DNA of 64,000 nt from Pseudodesulfovibrio sp. zrk46 (lineage in GTDB: Bacteria; Desulfobacterota; Desulfovibrionia; Desulfovibrionales; Desulfovibrionaceae): the NCBI RefSeq assembly GCF_012516435.1, contig NZ_CP051216.1, forward strand, positions 1,118,001 to 1,182,000. Reading direction: 5' to 3'. The position numbers were made by a program, and so were the translations under genes. Shown here one piece after another: positions 32,930 through 41,907 of the stretch (position 1 is its first letter; each line of letters begins with the position of its first letter). The notes under the pieces were generated by a model, which was not told the origin of the DNA, made no database searches, and saw only the letters and a list, made by a program, of their open reading frames with translations.

Positions 32930-34792
32930 CTAATTTTCGGCAGGAATATATTCGGGAACCACACGCATGAGGATGGCACGGATAGTGTCGCCATCATAGT
33001 GCTCTGCAGCATGGAGCAGGGCGGCAATTTCGCCGTCCAGAGAATCGGCAGAGGCGCAGCAGTCGGTTCCGAGGACCAGAATCTTCTCGTGCTCGGTGCG
33101 GACGATGCCCTCGCCCTCGGTGATGAGCTCTTCGAAGAGCTTCTCGCCCTCACGCAGGCCGGTAAAGGCGATCTCCACGTCCACATCAGGCTCCTTGCCC
33201 GATAGGCGGATGAGGTCGCGGGCCATATCCGCGATCTTGACCGGGATACCCATATCCAGCACGAAGATCTCGCCGCCGGTGCCCTTCTCGCCCATGCTGC
33301 CAGCTTGCAAAATGAGCTGGGAGGCCTCGGATATGGACATGAAATAGCGGGTCACATCGGGATGGGTGACCGTGACCGGCCCACCTGCCTCGATCTGGCG
33401 ACGGAAGAGCGGCACAACCGAGCCACTGGAGCCCACCACGTTGCCGAAACGAACAGCCATGAAGCGGGTACCGTGGCCGTGCATGGATTGCATGAGCAGT
33501 TCGGTCACGCGCTTGGAGGCGCCCATTACATTGGTGGGACGCACGGCCTTATCGGTGGAGACGACAACAAACCGCTCAACTCCGCTCTCCACAGCAGCTT
33601 CCATGACGGTACGGGAGCCCAGGATATTGTTGCGAACGGCCTGCCACGGGTTGCGCTCCAGCATAGGTACATGCTTGTAGGCTGCGGCGTGAAAGACCAC
33701 CGAGGGTGTATGCTCGGCAAAGGTCTTGGCCATGAGATCGCTGTCCGTGATATTGCCCAGTACCGTGGAGTAGTTGGTGAAACCGAGGTCGTGATGCAGC
33801 TCCATCTGGATCTGATAGAGATTGTACTCGCCTGAATCCACCAGCACGATATGTCCCGGCCTGAAGCGGACGATCTGACGGCAGAGTTCGGAACCGATGG
33901 AGCCTCCGCAGCCGGTCACCAGCACGGTCTGGCCCGTGAGATACCCCTCGATACCTTTCGTATCCAGCGAGACCGGAGAACGACCGAGGAGATCGAGGTA
34001 ATCCACGTCACGAAGCGCCTTGATATCCACCTTGCCATCCATGATCTCGGTCATGGCAGGAAGGATCTTGTAAGGGACGCCGGTCCCTTTGCAGGCATCG
34101 GCAATCATACGCATCTGTTCGCCGGACGCTTCGGACACGGCGATGAAGATTTCGTCCACCTCTTCGCTGTCCACGGTGTGTTTCATGATGTCGAGACCAC
34201 CCAGCACGGGTTTGCCATGGATGGTTCGCCCCACCTTGGCCTTATCGTCATCCAGAAACCCCACCAGCCGATACTGAACCGGGTTGCTGGCCAGCTCGCG
34301 ACCGATTCTTTCTGCAGCCCGTCCACCGCCCACCACGAGGACGGTTTTGCGGGGCACCGCAGAGACAGCCAGCCCTTCGCTGGAGGTATAAAAGGCACGA
34401 ATGGACAGGCGCAGCCCGCTACAAAAGAGCAGGGTCAGGACCCAGTCGATGACAAAGATGGAACGCGGCACACCGATAAAGGAAAAGCGGAATAAAACGA
34501 ACGTGATCAGGATCAAGTTCTGAACGGCAGTAATGCGTAGCAGTTTCCAGAAATCATCCACGCTGGTGTAGCGCCACATGCCTCGGTACAGACCGAAGAA
34601 GACAAAGGCCAAGGCCTTGAAGACCAGAACATATTTGAGCAACCCCTTGAACTGCATAAAGAAAGGGGCAGGAATGTTGAAGTCGAAGCGGAAGGAATAA
34701 GACAGAAGCAGGGCGAGCGTGAAGATCAACATGTCCGCAATGAACATGACGTAAAAATTCACATTTCGTAGGTTGGGCAGATTCAGCTTCAT
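32930..34792 (-). CDS. Membrane NDP-sugar dehydratase/epimerase (WbpM/PglF/CapD-like)
   Basis: A 620-residue protein with four N-terminal membrane helices (about 12-33, 49-67, 85-104, 110-128), a Rossmann-type domain (VLVVGGGRAAERIG) and from about residue 290 an extended SDR domain (VLVTGCGGSIGSELCRQI, AAAYKHVPMLERNPWQAVRNN, STDKAVRPTNVMGASKRVTELL). In this family the SDR makes UDP-4-keto-6-deoxy-GlcNAc-type sugars; the active-site Tyr is replaced by Met (NVMGASK), as known for WbpM/PglF. It is the last gene of the four-gene operon and overlaps the aminotransferase by four bases. Confidence 0.92.
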   Translation of the reverse strand: MKLNLPNLRNVNFYVMFIADMLIFTLALLLSYSFRFDFNIPAPFFMQFKGLLKYVLVFKALAFVFFGLYRGMWRYTSVDDFWKLLRITAVQNLILITFVLFRFSFIGVPRSIFVIDWVLTLLFCSGLRLSIRAFYTSSEGLAVSAVPRKTVLVVGGGRAAERIGRELASNPVQYRLVGFLDDDKAKVGRTIHGKPVLGGLDIMKHTVDSEEVDEIFIAVSEASGEQMRMIADACKGTGVPYKILPAMTEIMDGKVDIKALRDVDYLDLLGRSPVSLDTKGIEGYLTGQTVLVTGCGGSIGSELCRQIVRFRPGHIVLVDSGEYNLYQIQMELHHDLGFTNYSTVLGNITDSDLMAKTFAEHTPSVVFHAAAYKHVPMLERNPWQAVRNNILGSRTVMEAAVESGVERFVVVSTDKAVRPTNVMGASKRVTELLMQSMHGHGTRFMAVRFGNVVGSSGSVVPLFRRQIEAGGPVTVTHPDVTRYFMSISEASQLILQAGSMGEKGTGGEIFVLDMGIPVKIADMARDLIRLSGKEPDVDVEIAFTGLREGEKLFEELITEGEGIVRTEHEKILVLGTDCCASADSLDGEIAALLHAAEHYDGDTIRAILMRVVPEYIPAEN

Positions 34793-35916
34793 TTCACCAC
34801 GTTTTTTATAACCTGTGCGACACGCTTCAGGTCTTCTTCTGTCAGGGCCGATCCGGACGGCAGACAGATGCCTCGCCGGAACAGATCCTCACTCACCTCG
34901 CCGCCGGTCCGGGGTGTATCCTTGAACACCGGCTGGAGATGCATTGGCTTCCATACCGGGCGGGACTCGATGTTCTCCGCCTCCAACGCCAATCGGATTT
35001 CTTCGGGCGTTACACCGCAAGAATCATCCACCAGCATGACGGTAAGCCATCGGTTGGCCTCTCCATACGCGGCCTCGGGCATGAATTCAACTCCGGGCAA
35101 TCCGCCCAGTTCCGTCTCATACCACTGGGCGATCTCTCGCAACCGTTTCACAAACCCCGGCAGGGCGTCCATCTGACCAAGTCCGATGGCGGCCACCACA
35201 TTAGACATGCGGTAATTGTAGCCGATGGTGGTGTGTTCGTAGTGTGGAGCGTCATCGCGGGCCTGCTGGGAAAGCCAGCGCGCCTTGTCGATAAAGTCCT
35301 TGTCGTTCGAGGCCAGCATGCCGCCACCACTGGTGGTGATGATCTTGTTGCCGTTGAAGGAATAGATGGCAGCGTCGCCGCCGAATCCGGCATGGTTGCC
35401 CTTGTAAGTGGCCCCCACGGCCTCGGCCGCATCGATGACCAACGGGATATTGTGCGGTTCGCACACGGCACGGATGGCATCGTAATCCGCACACTGACCG
35501 TAAAGGTCCGTAGGCACAACCGCCCCCACGCGCTTACCTGCGGCTTGCACCTCTTCCACGGCTTGTTGCAGCAGAACCGGGTCCATGTTCCATGTATCCC
35601 GGTCACAGTCCACAAAATGAAGTTCCGCTCCAAGAAATGTGGCTGGCGAGATCGACCCGATAAAGGTCAGGGTCGAGGCGATGACAACGTCACCCTCTTT
35701 CACGCCAAGAAGGCGCAGGGCCAGATGCATGGCCGCCGTGCCGCTGGCAAGGCCCAGGCAATACTTGAAACCGGTCAGTTCACAAAACCGTTCCTCAAAC
35801 TGTGCAAGTTGCGGCCCAAGCGGCGCGATGAAGTTAGACTCGAAGGCCTGCTTCACAAAGTCCAGTTCAGTACCGCCCATGTGCGGCGGGGAAAGATAAA
35901 TGCGTTTGCTGCTCAT
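34789..35916 (-). CDS. DegT/DnrJ/EryC1 sugar aminotransferase
   Basis: A 375-residue PLP enzyme transferring an amino group to a keto sugar. The fold-type I marks are GTAAMHLALRLLG, the PLP aspartate region VIDAAEAVGATYKG and the catalytic lysine in FNGNKIITTSGGG. It overlaps the dehydratase by four bases, so the likely pathway is dehydration then 4-amination, as in bacillosamine (PglF-PglE) synthesis. No PglD-type acetyltransferase is seen. Confidence 0.93.
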   Translation of the reverse strand: MSSKRIYLSPPHMGGTELDFVKQAFESNFIAPLGPQLAQFEERFCELTGFKYCLGLASGTAAMHLALRLLGVKEGDVVIASTLTFIGSISPATFLGAELHFVDCDRDTWNMDPVLLQQAVEEVQAAGKRVGAVVPTDLYGQCADYDAIRAVCEPHNIPLVIDAAEAVGATYKGNHAGFGGDAAIYSFNGNKIITTSGGGMLASNDKDFIDKARWLSQQARDDAPHYEHTTIGYNYRMSNVVAAIGLGQMDALPGFVKRLREIAQWYETELGGLPGVEFMPEAAYGEANRWLTVMLVDDSCGVTPEEIRLALEAENIESRPVWKPMHLQPVFKDTPRTGGEVSEDLFRRGICLPSGSALTEEDLKRVAQVIKNVVK

Positions 35917-35926
35917 TGCCTGATCC

Positions 35927-36613
35927 TCATATGTCCACGCCCAAACGGGCGGCGAGTTCCTGTATCGTGCCCACTTCCTCGTGGGGCGCGGCGGCTTCGT
36001 CGGCCGGTTCGTCAGCCTCGCGCAACTGCCCCGGCAGCCGCAACCGCAGGGCCAGCCACCCCAGCTTACGGGGTGCGATAAAATCTTTTACAGGATTATC
36101 ACCAACATAGACAAGCCCGTTGTGTTCGACCCCGAGACTCGACGACAGCAGCTCAAAACCAGCGGTGTCCGGCTTCCAATGCTCCCGCCCCAATGCATCG
36201 GTCAAAACGACCTTGTCCACCAGCTCGCCAACGCCTAGAGCCTCGGCCTTGGCCTTCTGCGATGCCAGCGGACCATCGGACAGCACGCCCATGGGCATAC
36301 CCTTGGCGCGCAAAGCATCAATCACCTTGCGCATGGCCGGGATGATGGAAATATCGGGATGATGCGTACGATATGCTTCGACCAGCTCTGGTATCTCGTA
36401 TTTGTCAGCGATGGCCGGGAACTCGTCCAGCAAGCGATTGAAGGTATCGCCACGCACACCGGATTCGAACATCGACCACATGGCTTTGAACACCGCGTCT
36501 TCGTCGGCCACGTCGCCCACGTGGCGGGCCACGGCCCGAAACCCGCTCTTAACGTAATCCCGCTCCAGACAGAGGGTATCGTCCATGTCAAAGACCACGC
36601 CCTTGATTACCAT
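35927..36613 (-). CDS. HAD-family hydrolase
   Basis: A 228-residue haloacid-dehalogenase hydrolase: nucleophile motif FDMDDTLCLE (residues 8-17), VLSDGP, the lysine in HWKPDTAGF and the GDNPVKDF acidic motif. A sugar phosphatase is the natural guess. Its start overlaps the ATP-grasp gene by seven bases and its end is 10 bases from the aminotransferase start, so it belongs to the same operon. Confidence 0.85.
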   Translation of the reverse strand: MVIKGVVFDMDDTLCLERDYVKSGFRAVARHVGDVADEDAVFKAMWSMFESGVRGDTFNRLLDEFPAIADKYEIPELVEAYRTHHPDISIIPAMRKVIDALRAKGMPMGVLSDGPLASQKAKAEALGVGELVDKVVLTDALGREHWKPDTAGFELLSSSLGVEHNGLVYVGDNPVKDFIAPRKLGWLALRLRLPGQLREADEPADEAAAPHEEVGTIQELAARLGVDI

Positions 36614-37569
36614 TTGGGCTCCGTGGTGAAAACTTCAGTGTAGGAACGGGTCATGGCCATACCCTCGGTGTACTCGCCGAGCTTGGGTGCTACGTTCTCA
36701 CCTTCCACCATCTGCATCAGCCACTCGGGGTAATGTCCGCCTGCGGCATGTCCCAACGGGAATCCACCGCCAAAACGGGGATTGATCTCAAAGAGAACAT
36801 ACTCGTCACCGGTCAGAAACGCCTGCAACGTCATGGGACCGATGCCGCCCATTTCACCGATGATTTTGAGCAACGATTCAAGCCATTCTCCCAGACCGGG
36901 CTCCTTGATGGTCAAACCCTGCACAGACTCACCGCCCACGGTCTTGACCCGGATTCGCGGCACGTAATGGATGGGATTGCCGTCAAAATCGATCAGGGCA
37001 TCGATGGTGATCTCACGGCCTTCCACGCGCTCTTGGACTATGGCATTGGGCACCTGTGTCAGCATCACCTCAAGGTCCTTTCGCTCCACCGGATAGGCAT
37101 CCTGACTGGCGCTGCCGTCCCTCGGCTTCACGAACAGTTTCTCCGGCAGGTCTTTCTTGAGAGCCTCTTCAGGCAGCCACGAATACGGAACGCGAACACC
37201 CTTTTTCTCAAAGACGAGGGAGGTGTTCCACTTGTCTCGGCAGGCACCCACCAATTCCGGCGAGGAGATCAGGAGACGGCAGCCGAGCTCAGCGAACTGC
37301 GCTGCATTGGCCGCAAACACGGCCAACTCTGTGTCGATGGTCGGAACCACCAGCTTGATGTCATGCTGCTTCACATAGTCCAGCAGAAACGGGATGTATT
37401 CGTCCGTGGTCACTCGCGGCAACTGGACTGACTCGTCCGCCAGATACAAGGCCGGAGCCAACCCGTCCATGTCGCCGGCAAAGACCTTGCCGCCGCGTCT
37501 GCCCGCTGCATCCTTGAAATGGGCCAGCAGGGACGTGCGTCTTCCGGCCGATGTGATCAGTACGTTCAT
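36607..37569 (-). CDS. ATP-grasp protein (carbamoyl-phosphate-synthase-like)
   Basis: A 320-residue ATP-grasp enzyme: Rossmann-like start NVLITSAGRRTSLLAHFKD, the ATP-binding lysine segment KLFVKPRDGSASQDAYPV, NAIVQERVEGREITIDAL and the metal-binding EINPRFGGGFPLGH. ATP-grasp enzymes join a carboxylate to an amine. First gene of the operon with HAD, aminotransferase and dehydratase, it may attach an acid (perhaps an amino acid) to the amino group made by the aminotransferase. That role is inference. Confidence 0.85.
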   Translation of the reverse strand: MNVLITSAGRRTSLLAHFKDAAGRRGGKVFAGDMDGLAPALYLADESVQLPRVTTDEYIPFLLDYVKQHDIKLVVPTIDTELAVFAANAAQFAELGCRLLISSPELVGACRDKWNTSLVFEKKGVRVPYSWLPEEALKKDLPEKLFVKPRDGSASQDAYPVERKDLEVMLTQVPNAIVQERVEGREITIDALIDFDGNPIHYVPRIRVKTVGGESVQGLTIKEPGLGEWLESLLKIIGEMGGIGPMTLQAFLTGDEYVLFEINPRFGGGFPLGHAAGGHYPEWLMQMVEGENVAPKLGEYTEGMAMTRSYTEVFTTEPKW

Positions 37570-37797
37570 AAATTATGTCGCTTTGGGCATGTCACCCTGT
37601 TTTTGCATTGTCGTGTCGAGCCGAGAATTAACAGGTTTTCACGGGCTGTACAACGTTTCCAGTTCGTTGAAGGCACACGGAACGCCGTAGGAACCAGCAC
37701 CATCAAGCGCACAGAAGTGCAACAACTTGCAGCCCGCGGGGAATCAAGGTACTAGCGGGTTCTGCCTGTTCAGGCATCTATATTAAGGAGAATATCA

Positions 37798-38724
37798 ATG
37801 ACCAAAATAGCAATACTGTTCCCGGGGCAGGGGTCCCAGGAAAAAGGCATGGGCAAGGACGTCGCCGAGAAATACAGCGAGGCGCTGGATCTGTGGAAGC
37901 TGGCCGAGGCTGAATCCGGTCTGCCCCTGCGTGAGATTTACTGGGACGGCGAGGCCGAAGACATGGCCAATACCCGTGCCCTGCAGCCGGCCCTGACCGT
38001 GACCAATCTGAGCCTGTGGCTGGCGGCCAAGTCCAAACTGAACGCAGGCGCAACCGGTGGCCACAGCCTCGGTGAGTTCGCCTCTCTGGCTGCTGCCGGT
38101 GTTCTGTCCATGGAAGACACCATCAAGGCTGTCACCCTGCGCGGCAAGCTCATGAGCGAATCCGGCGGGGCTGGTCACGGCATGGCCGCCATCGTCAAGA
38201 TGAAGCAGGACGCCGTGGAAGAGATCGTTGAGAACGCTGCCAAGGAAACCGGCAAGGAACTCAAGATCGCCAACTACAACTCCCCGGCCCAGTTCGTCAT
38301 CAGCGGCGAGAAGGAAGCCCTCGACGTTGCCAGCGAGCAGGTCAAGGCAGCCAAGGGCCGCGCCATTGCTCTGGCCGTGTCCGGCGCATTCCACAGCCCC
38401 CTGATTCAGGAAGCCGCCGACGAGTTCGCCTCCTTCCTGGGCGGCCTGAACTGGAATGCTCCGGCCTTCCCGATTTTCCATAACGCCACGGCCCTGCCCG
38501 AGCCCGATGCCGACAAGACCATGGCCATCATGCAGAAGCAGATGACATCCTCCGTCCTCTGGATCCAGACCCTGCAGTCCATGTACGGCATGGGCCTGCG
38601 CCATTTCGTGGAAGTTGGCCCCAAAGGCGTGCTCTTCAAGATGCTCAAGCCCAACCTCAAGGCATCCGGCGACGACTGGACTGGTGCTGCAGTGGGCAAC
38701 CTGGAACAGGCCGAAGCCCTGTAG
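37798..38724 (+). CDS. fabD: Malonyl-CoA:ACP transacylase
   Basis: Loads malonyl groups onto acyl carrier protein. The 308-residue protein has LFPGQGSQEKGMG, the nucleophile motif GHSLGEF (Ser90) and the catalytic histidine in SGAFHSPL. AAGGAG lies upstream of the ATG. aroE follows after nine bases. fabI is far away in this window, so fatty-acid genes are not clustered. Confidence 0.95.
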   Translation: MTKIAILFPGQGSQEKGMGKDVAEKYSEALDLWKLAEAESGLPLREIYWDGEAEDMANTRALQPALTVTNLSLWLAAKSKLNAGATGGHSLGEFASLAAAGVLSMEDTIKAVTLRGKLMSESGGAGHGMAAIVKMKQDAVEEIVENAAKETGKELKIANYNSPAQFVISGEKEALDVASEQVKAAKGRAIALAVSGAFHSPLIQEAADEFASFLGGLNWNAPAFPIFHNATALPEPDADKTMAIMQKQMTSSVLWIQTLQSMYGMGLRHFVEVGPKGVLFKMLKPNLKASGDDWTGAAVGNLEQAEAL

Positions 38725-38733
38725 GAGATTATT

Positions 38734-39543
38734 GTGAGCGGCAAGTACGGCATAATCGGGTGGCCTCTGGGACACACCATGAGTCCCACCCTGCACAACT
38801 GGGGATTCGAGCAGCTCGGGCTGGACGGGCAGTATAATGCCTATCCGCTGGAGCCGGAGAAACTGGCTGCATTTATGGAGCAGGTCCGGACAGAGCCCAT
38901 CAAGGGCATGTCCGTCACCATCCCTCACAAGCAGACCGTCATGCCCCACCTGGACCGGATCACTGACCGGGCCAAGGCCGTAGGCGCCGTAAACACACTC
39001 TATTGGGATGGCGACATGCTGTGCGGCGAGAACACTGACGTCATCGGTGTCATCGCCCCCCTGAAGAAGCTGACGACCATGCCTGAATCGGCCATGGTCC
39101 TCGGCGCAGGTGGCGCGGCACGGGCTGCGGTTGCCGGTTTTCTGGAGCTGGGCATCAAGGATGTATCCATCACCAACCGTACCCTGAGCAAAGCCGAAGA
39201 GCTGGCCAACGACTTCGGCATCCGCTGTGTGGCATGGGAGGAACGCATGAACGAGGCCCCCGGCCTCATCTGCAACACCACGCCGCTGGGCATGTCCGGC
39301 GACATGGCCTCCCTGACACCGTGGGACGCGGACCGATTCCCGGCAGGCTGCATCGCCTACGACATCGTATACAACCCGCTCGACACCCGCTTCCTGCGCG
39401 AGGCTACCGATGCCGGATGCGTCACCATCTCCGGCCTTGAAATGTTCCTGCACCAGGGGCTGGCCCAGTTTCGCCTCTGGACCGGCAGAGACATGGATGA
39501 AGACGGCGCAAGAAAGCTGCTGCTGAAGGCTCTTGCGAGCTAG
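38734..39543 (+). CDS. aroE: Shikimate dehydrogenase
   Basis: NADPH-dependent reduction of 3-dehydroshikimate. The 269-residue protein has the shikimate-binding YGIIGWPLGHTMSPTLHN, the catalytic lysine in VTIPHKQTV, NTLYW, ENTDVIG and the dinucleotide motif VLGAGGAARAAV. It starts at GTG 38734, supported by TAGGAGA. It follows fabD closely and is probably co-transcribed. Confidence 0.95.
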   Translation: MSGKYGIIGWPLGHTMSPTLHNWGFEQLGLDGQYNAYPLEPEKLAAFMEQVRTEPIKGMSVTIPHKQTVMPHLDRITDRAKAVGAVNTLYWDGDMLCGENTDVIGVIAPLKKLTTMPESAMVLGAGGAARAAVAGFLELGIKDVSITNRTLSKAEELANDFGIRCVAWEERMNEAPGLICNTTPLGMSGDMASLTPWDADRFPAGCIAYDIVYNPLDTRFLREATDAGCVTISGLEMFLHQGLAQFRLWTGRDMDEDGARKLLLKALAS

Positions 39544-39610
39544 AGACTTGCAGCCAACTGCTGATTGCCGTACGTTGCCGTTACGATAATCAACATAAAG
39601 GTGAACGATT

Positions 39611-40294
39611 ATGCATACATTACGCTACACTATTCTGACACTGGCCCTGCTGGTTTTCACTATGGCAGGCGGCCTCACTTCCTCCGCAGATGCTGCCGGC
39701 CCCAACCCTGTGGTTGTCATGGAAACTTCCATGGGTCGAATCATCATGATGCTGTACCCCAAAGCAGCACCCAAGACCGTGGAAAATTTCCTGAAATATG
39801 TGGATGCGGGCTTTTATGACAAAACCATCTTCCATCGAAGCATCACTATGGAAATGATGAAAGTTGCCGAACCAAGACTGCAGCCCTCCTACAACATTGT
39901 TCAGGGCGGAGGTTTTACCGCCGGGCCACGGCCCAAACGCCCCCTCTTTCCTCCCATCAAGGATGAAAGTGAGTTTTCCTTGAAAAATGAGGTAGGCACC
40001 ATTGCCATGGCGCGCACTTCTGATCCGGACTCGGCCACAAGTCAGTTCTTCTTCAACATGACAGACAATACTGGTCTGGATTATGTTGCATATAAAAGGA
40101 CTATCATCGTGGGATACAAGGATGAGGATCAGGATGACATGGTACGTCGCCCGGGATACACCGCCTTCGGCAAGGTTATCCGTGGCTGGGACACCGTTGA
40201 AAAGATTCATCAAATCGAAACCCAGACCAAAGGTCGCTACAAGAATACGCCCGTTAAGGACGTCTACATTGTCAAAGCCTACCGCGCCAAATAA
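39611..40294 (+). CDS. Secreted cyclophilin-type peptidyl-prolyl isomerase
   Basis: A 227-residue protein with a cleavable signal peptide (YTILTLALLVFTMAGGLTSSADA) and a cyclophilin domain: VVVMETSMGRIIMMLYPKAAPKTVENFLKYVDAGFYDKTIFHR, NIVQGGGF, TSQFFFNMTDN and FGKVIRGWDTVEKI. It would help fold proline-containing proteins in the periplasm. An insertion (MKVAEPRLQPSY) and a region before the C-terminus (YKDEDQDDMVRRPG) are additions to the minimal domain. A strong terminator follows. Confidence 0.92.
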   Translation: MHTLRYTILTLALLVFTMAGGLTSSADAAGPNPVVVMETSMGRIIMMLYPKAAPKTVENFLKYVDAGFYDKTIFHRSITMEMMKVAEPRLQPSYNIVQGGGFTAGPRPKRPLFPPIKDESEFSLKNEVGTIAMARTSDPDSATSQFFFNMTDNTGLDYVAYKRTIIVGYKDEDQDDMVRRPGYTAFGKVIRGWDTVEKIHQIETQTKGRYKNTPVKDVYIVKAYRAK

Positions 40295-40318
40295 AGCGTC
40301 TGCGACAGAATTATAAAA

Positions 40319-40354
40319 GGCCGGGAGCGCATCATGCTCTCCCGGCCTTTTTTT
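40319..40354 (+). terminator. Terminator after cyclophilin gene
   Basis: GGCCGGGAG pairs with CTCCCGGCC (inner GC pair, one mismatch) and runs into TTTTTTT. Confidence 0.92.
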
Positions 40355-40371
40355 CTTGATATTATAAACAA

Positions 40372-41241
40372 TTAAATCGTGCAGGTGTCGCAGGAGCATT
40401 CGACAAAGAGGTCGTAGACCTCGCCGACCTTGTCTACCACGTTGACCGCGGCCAGGTCCATCATGTCTGGGGAGAGTCCAAGACGCTCCACCACCTCGTT
40501 GGACACTGTGTAGTTCAGGCCGTCCACGCCCAGTCCCACGCCGATCATTTTGGCCAGCACGTTGCCGATATGGACCAGATCCAGCACCAGGCTTTCTCCT
40601 TTATACTCATCCGGGCGCAGATGGTAACGGACCACGTTCGTGATCTCAGGCGGCAAGTGCCATGATTCAAGCAGAATACCGCCCACTTCGGCGTGGTTGA
40701 TGCCGAGCACCATATCCTCGGCTTTGTCAAAGGGCACCCCCCGCTCCAGAGCCAGCTCCAAAATGGGATGCACGTTGACCTTGACGTAGGCGCCCATGAG
40801 CACCTTGCCGATGCCGGACAACAACCCGGCGGTATAAGTATAATCCGGCACATCCAGCCCCAGCACTTCACCCACCTCTCGGGCAGCCAGTCCAACGGTG
40901 ACCGAATGCTGCAAATGCATATTCGGAGCCAGATCATAGCCTTCCACTGTCCGGACATAGGACAGGGCCACACCCGTGGAAATGACGAACTGCAACACCT
41001 GGCTGGTGCCCAGTTTCACGATGGCATCTTTGGCCGTGCACATGGGACGGCTACCGCTGAAAAAGGAGGCGTTGACCACCTTGAGCAGGTTTGCCGTCAG
41101 CCCCGGGTCATGTTCGATGACGCGGGCCAGATCCTTGATATCGGCATTGGGATCTCCCAACAAAGCCGCCGCCTTGGGCGCACAGCTGGGGATGGCCACC
41201 ACCTCGGCCACCCGAGCCAATATTTCTTCGCGTCGATTCAT
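40372..41241 (-). CDS. HDOD-domain protein
   Basis: A 289-residue HDOD protein (IPSCAPKAAALLGDPNADIKDLARVIEHDPGLTANLLKVVNASFF; later GINHAEVGGILLESWHLPPEI and RYHL). HDOD is an HD-like domain that usually lacks the metal-binding pair and acts as a signalling scaffold. It ends in a cysteine-rich tail (ECSCDTCTI). Its start overlaps the end of cheD by four bases, suggesting a chemotaxis or signalling role. Confidence 0.88.
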   Translation of the reverse strand: MNRREEILARVAEVVAIPSCAPKAAALLGDPNADIKDLARVIEHDPGLTANLLKVVNASFFSGSRPMCTAKDAIVKLGTSQVLQFVISTGVALSYVRTVEGYDLAPNMHLQHSVTVGLAAREVGEVLGLDVPDYTYTAGLLSGIGKVLMGAYVKVNVHPILELALERGVPFDKAEDMVLGINHAEVGGILLESWHLPPEITNVVRYHLRPDEYKGESLVLDLVHIGNVLAKMIGVGLGVDGLNYTVSNEVVERLGLSPDMMDLAAVNVVDKVGEVYDLFVECSCDTCTI

Positions 41242-41714
41242 AATTCCGTCTCCTCCCCGAGAGAACGAACCACCGTGCGCCCGTCCTCCAAATGAAGGAA
41301 CAGGGTCCTTGGCACGGTACCTCCCACCTCTTTGGCGGCGAGCTGCACATGATTCCGCGCGAACAGCTTCTCAAGGGCCTCGAAATTTCTCGCGCCCGTG
41401 TTGAACAAATTGTCATTTCGCATGTTCGCTCCTCCGGCAGCCTTGAATATCAACCGCTTCTTCTCCGCGCCTTTGTCCACCAGTTGCCGGACCATCATGG
41501 CGACCCCCGTATTCACGAACATGAACGGGTTCTCGCGCGATTTGTGTCTGGCGGCAGTGGATGTAGGCAACAGGCAATGAACCATGGCACCGATCCGCAA
41601 CTCCGGATCATAGGCGGTGACACCCAGGCAAGACCCGAGGGAATACGTGACGATCACGTCCTCGGCTCTGGTCGAGAGCTTCATGTCAGATATGTTGACG
41701 ACAAGCAGGTTCAT
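41238..41714 (-). CDS. cheD: Chemoreceptor glutamine deamidase CheD
   Basis: Deamidates glutamines of chemoreceptors. The 158-residue protein has the catalytic pair Cys29 (LGSCLGVTAYDP) and His46 (AMVHCLLP) and the NTGVAMMVRQL region. It is coupled to the HDOD gene and stands apart from other che genes; the chemoreceptor at 60034-62082 is a possible target. Confidence 0.9.
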   Translation of the reverse strand: MNLLVVNISDMKLSTRAEDVIVTYSLGSCLGVTAYDPELRIGAMVHCLLPTSTAARHKSRENPFMFVNTGVAMMVRQLVDKGAEKKRLIFKAAGGANMRNDNLFNTGARNFEALEKLFARNHVQLAAKEVGGTVPRTLFLHLEDGRTVVRSLGEETEL

Positions 41715-41907
41715 TACAACAGTCCAAACTTCATTGTGATTTCGGAAGGCGGCATCGCCGTTTTGGGAAAAGCTACACGACCACGGGGTTTATTGCCAAC
41801 CCATTATTTTTTTATCTTTGCTCCGTACGCGGCCAAAAGAATTCCCCGCATCTCTTGTCCATAGAGATACGGGGAACATTCATTATATCAATGACAACTA
41901 CCTGACT

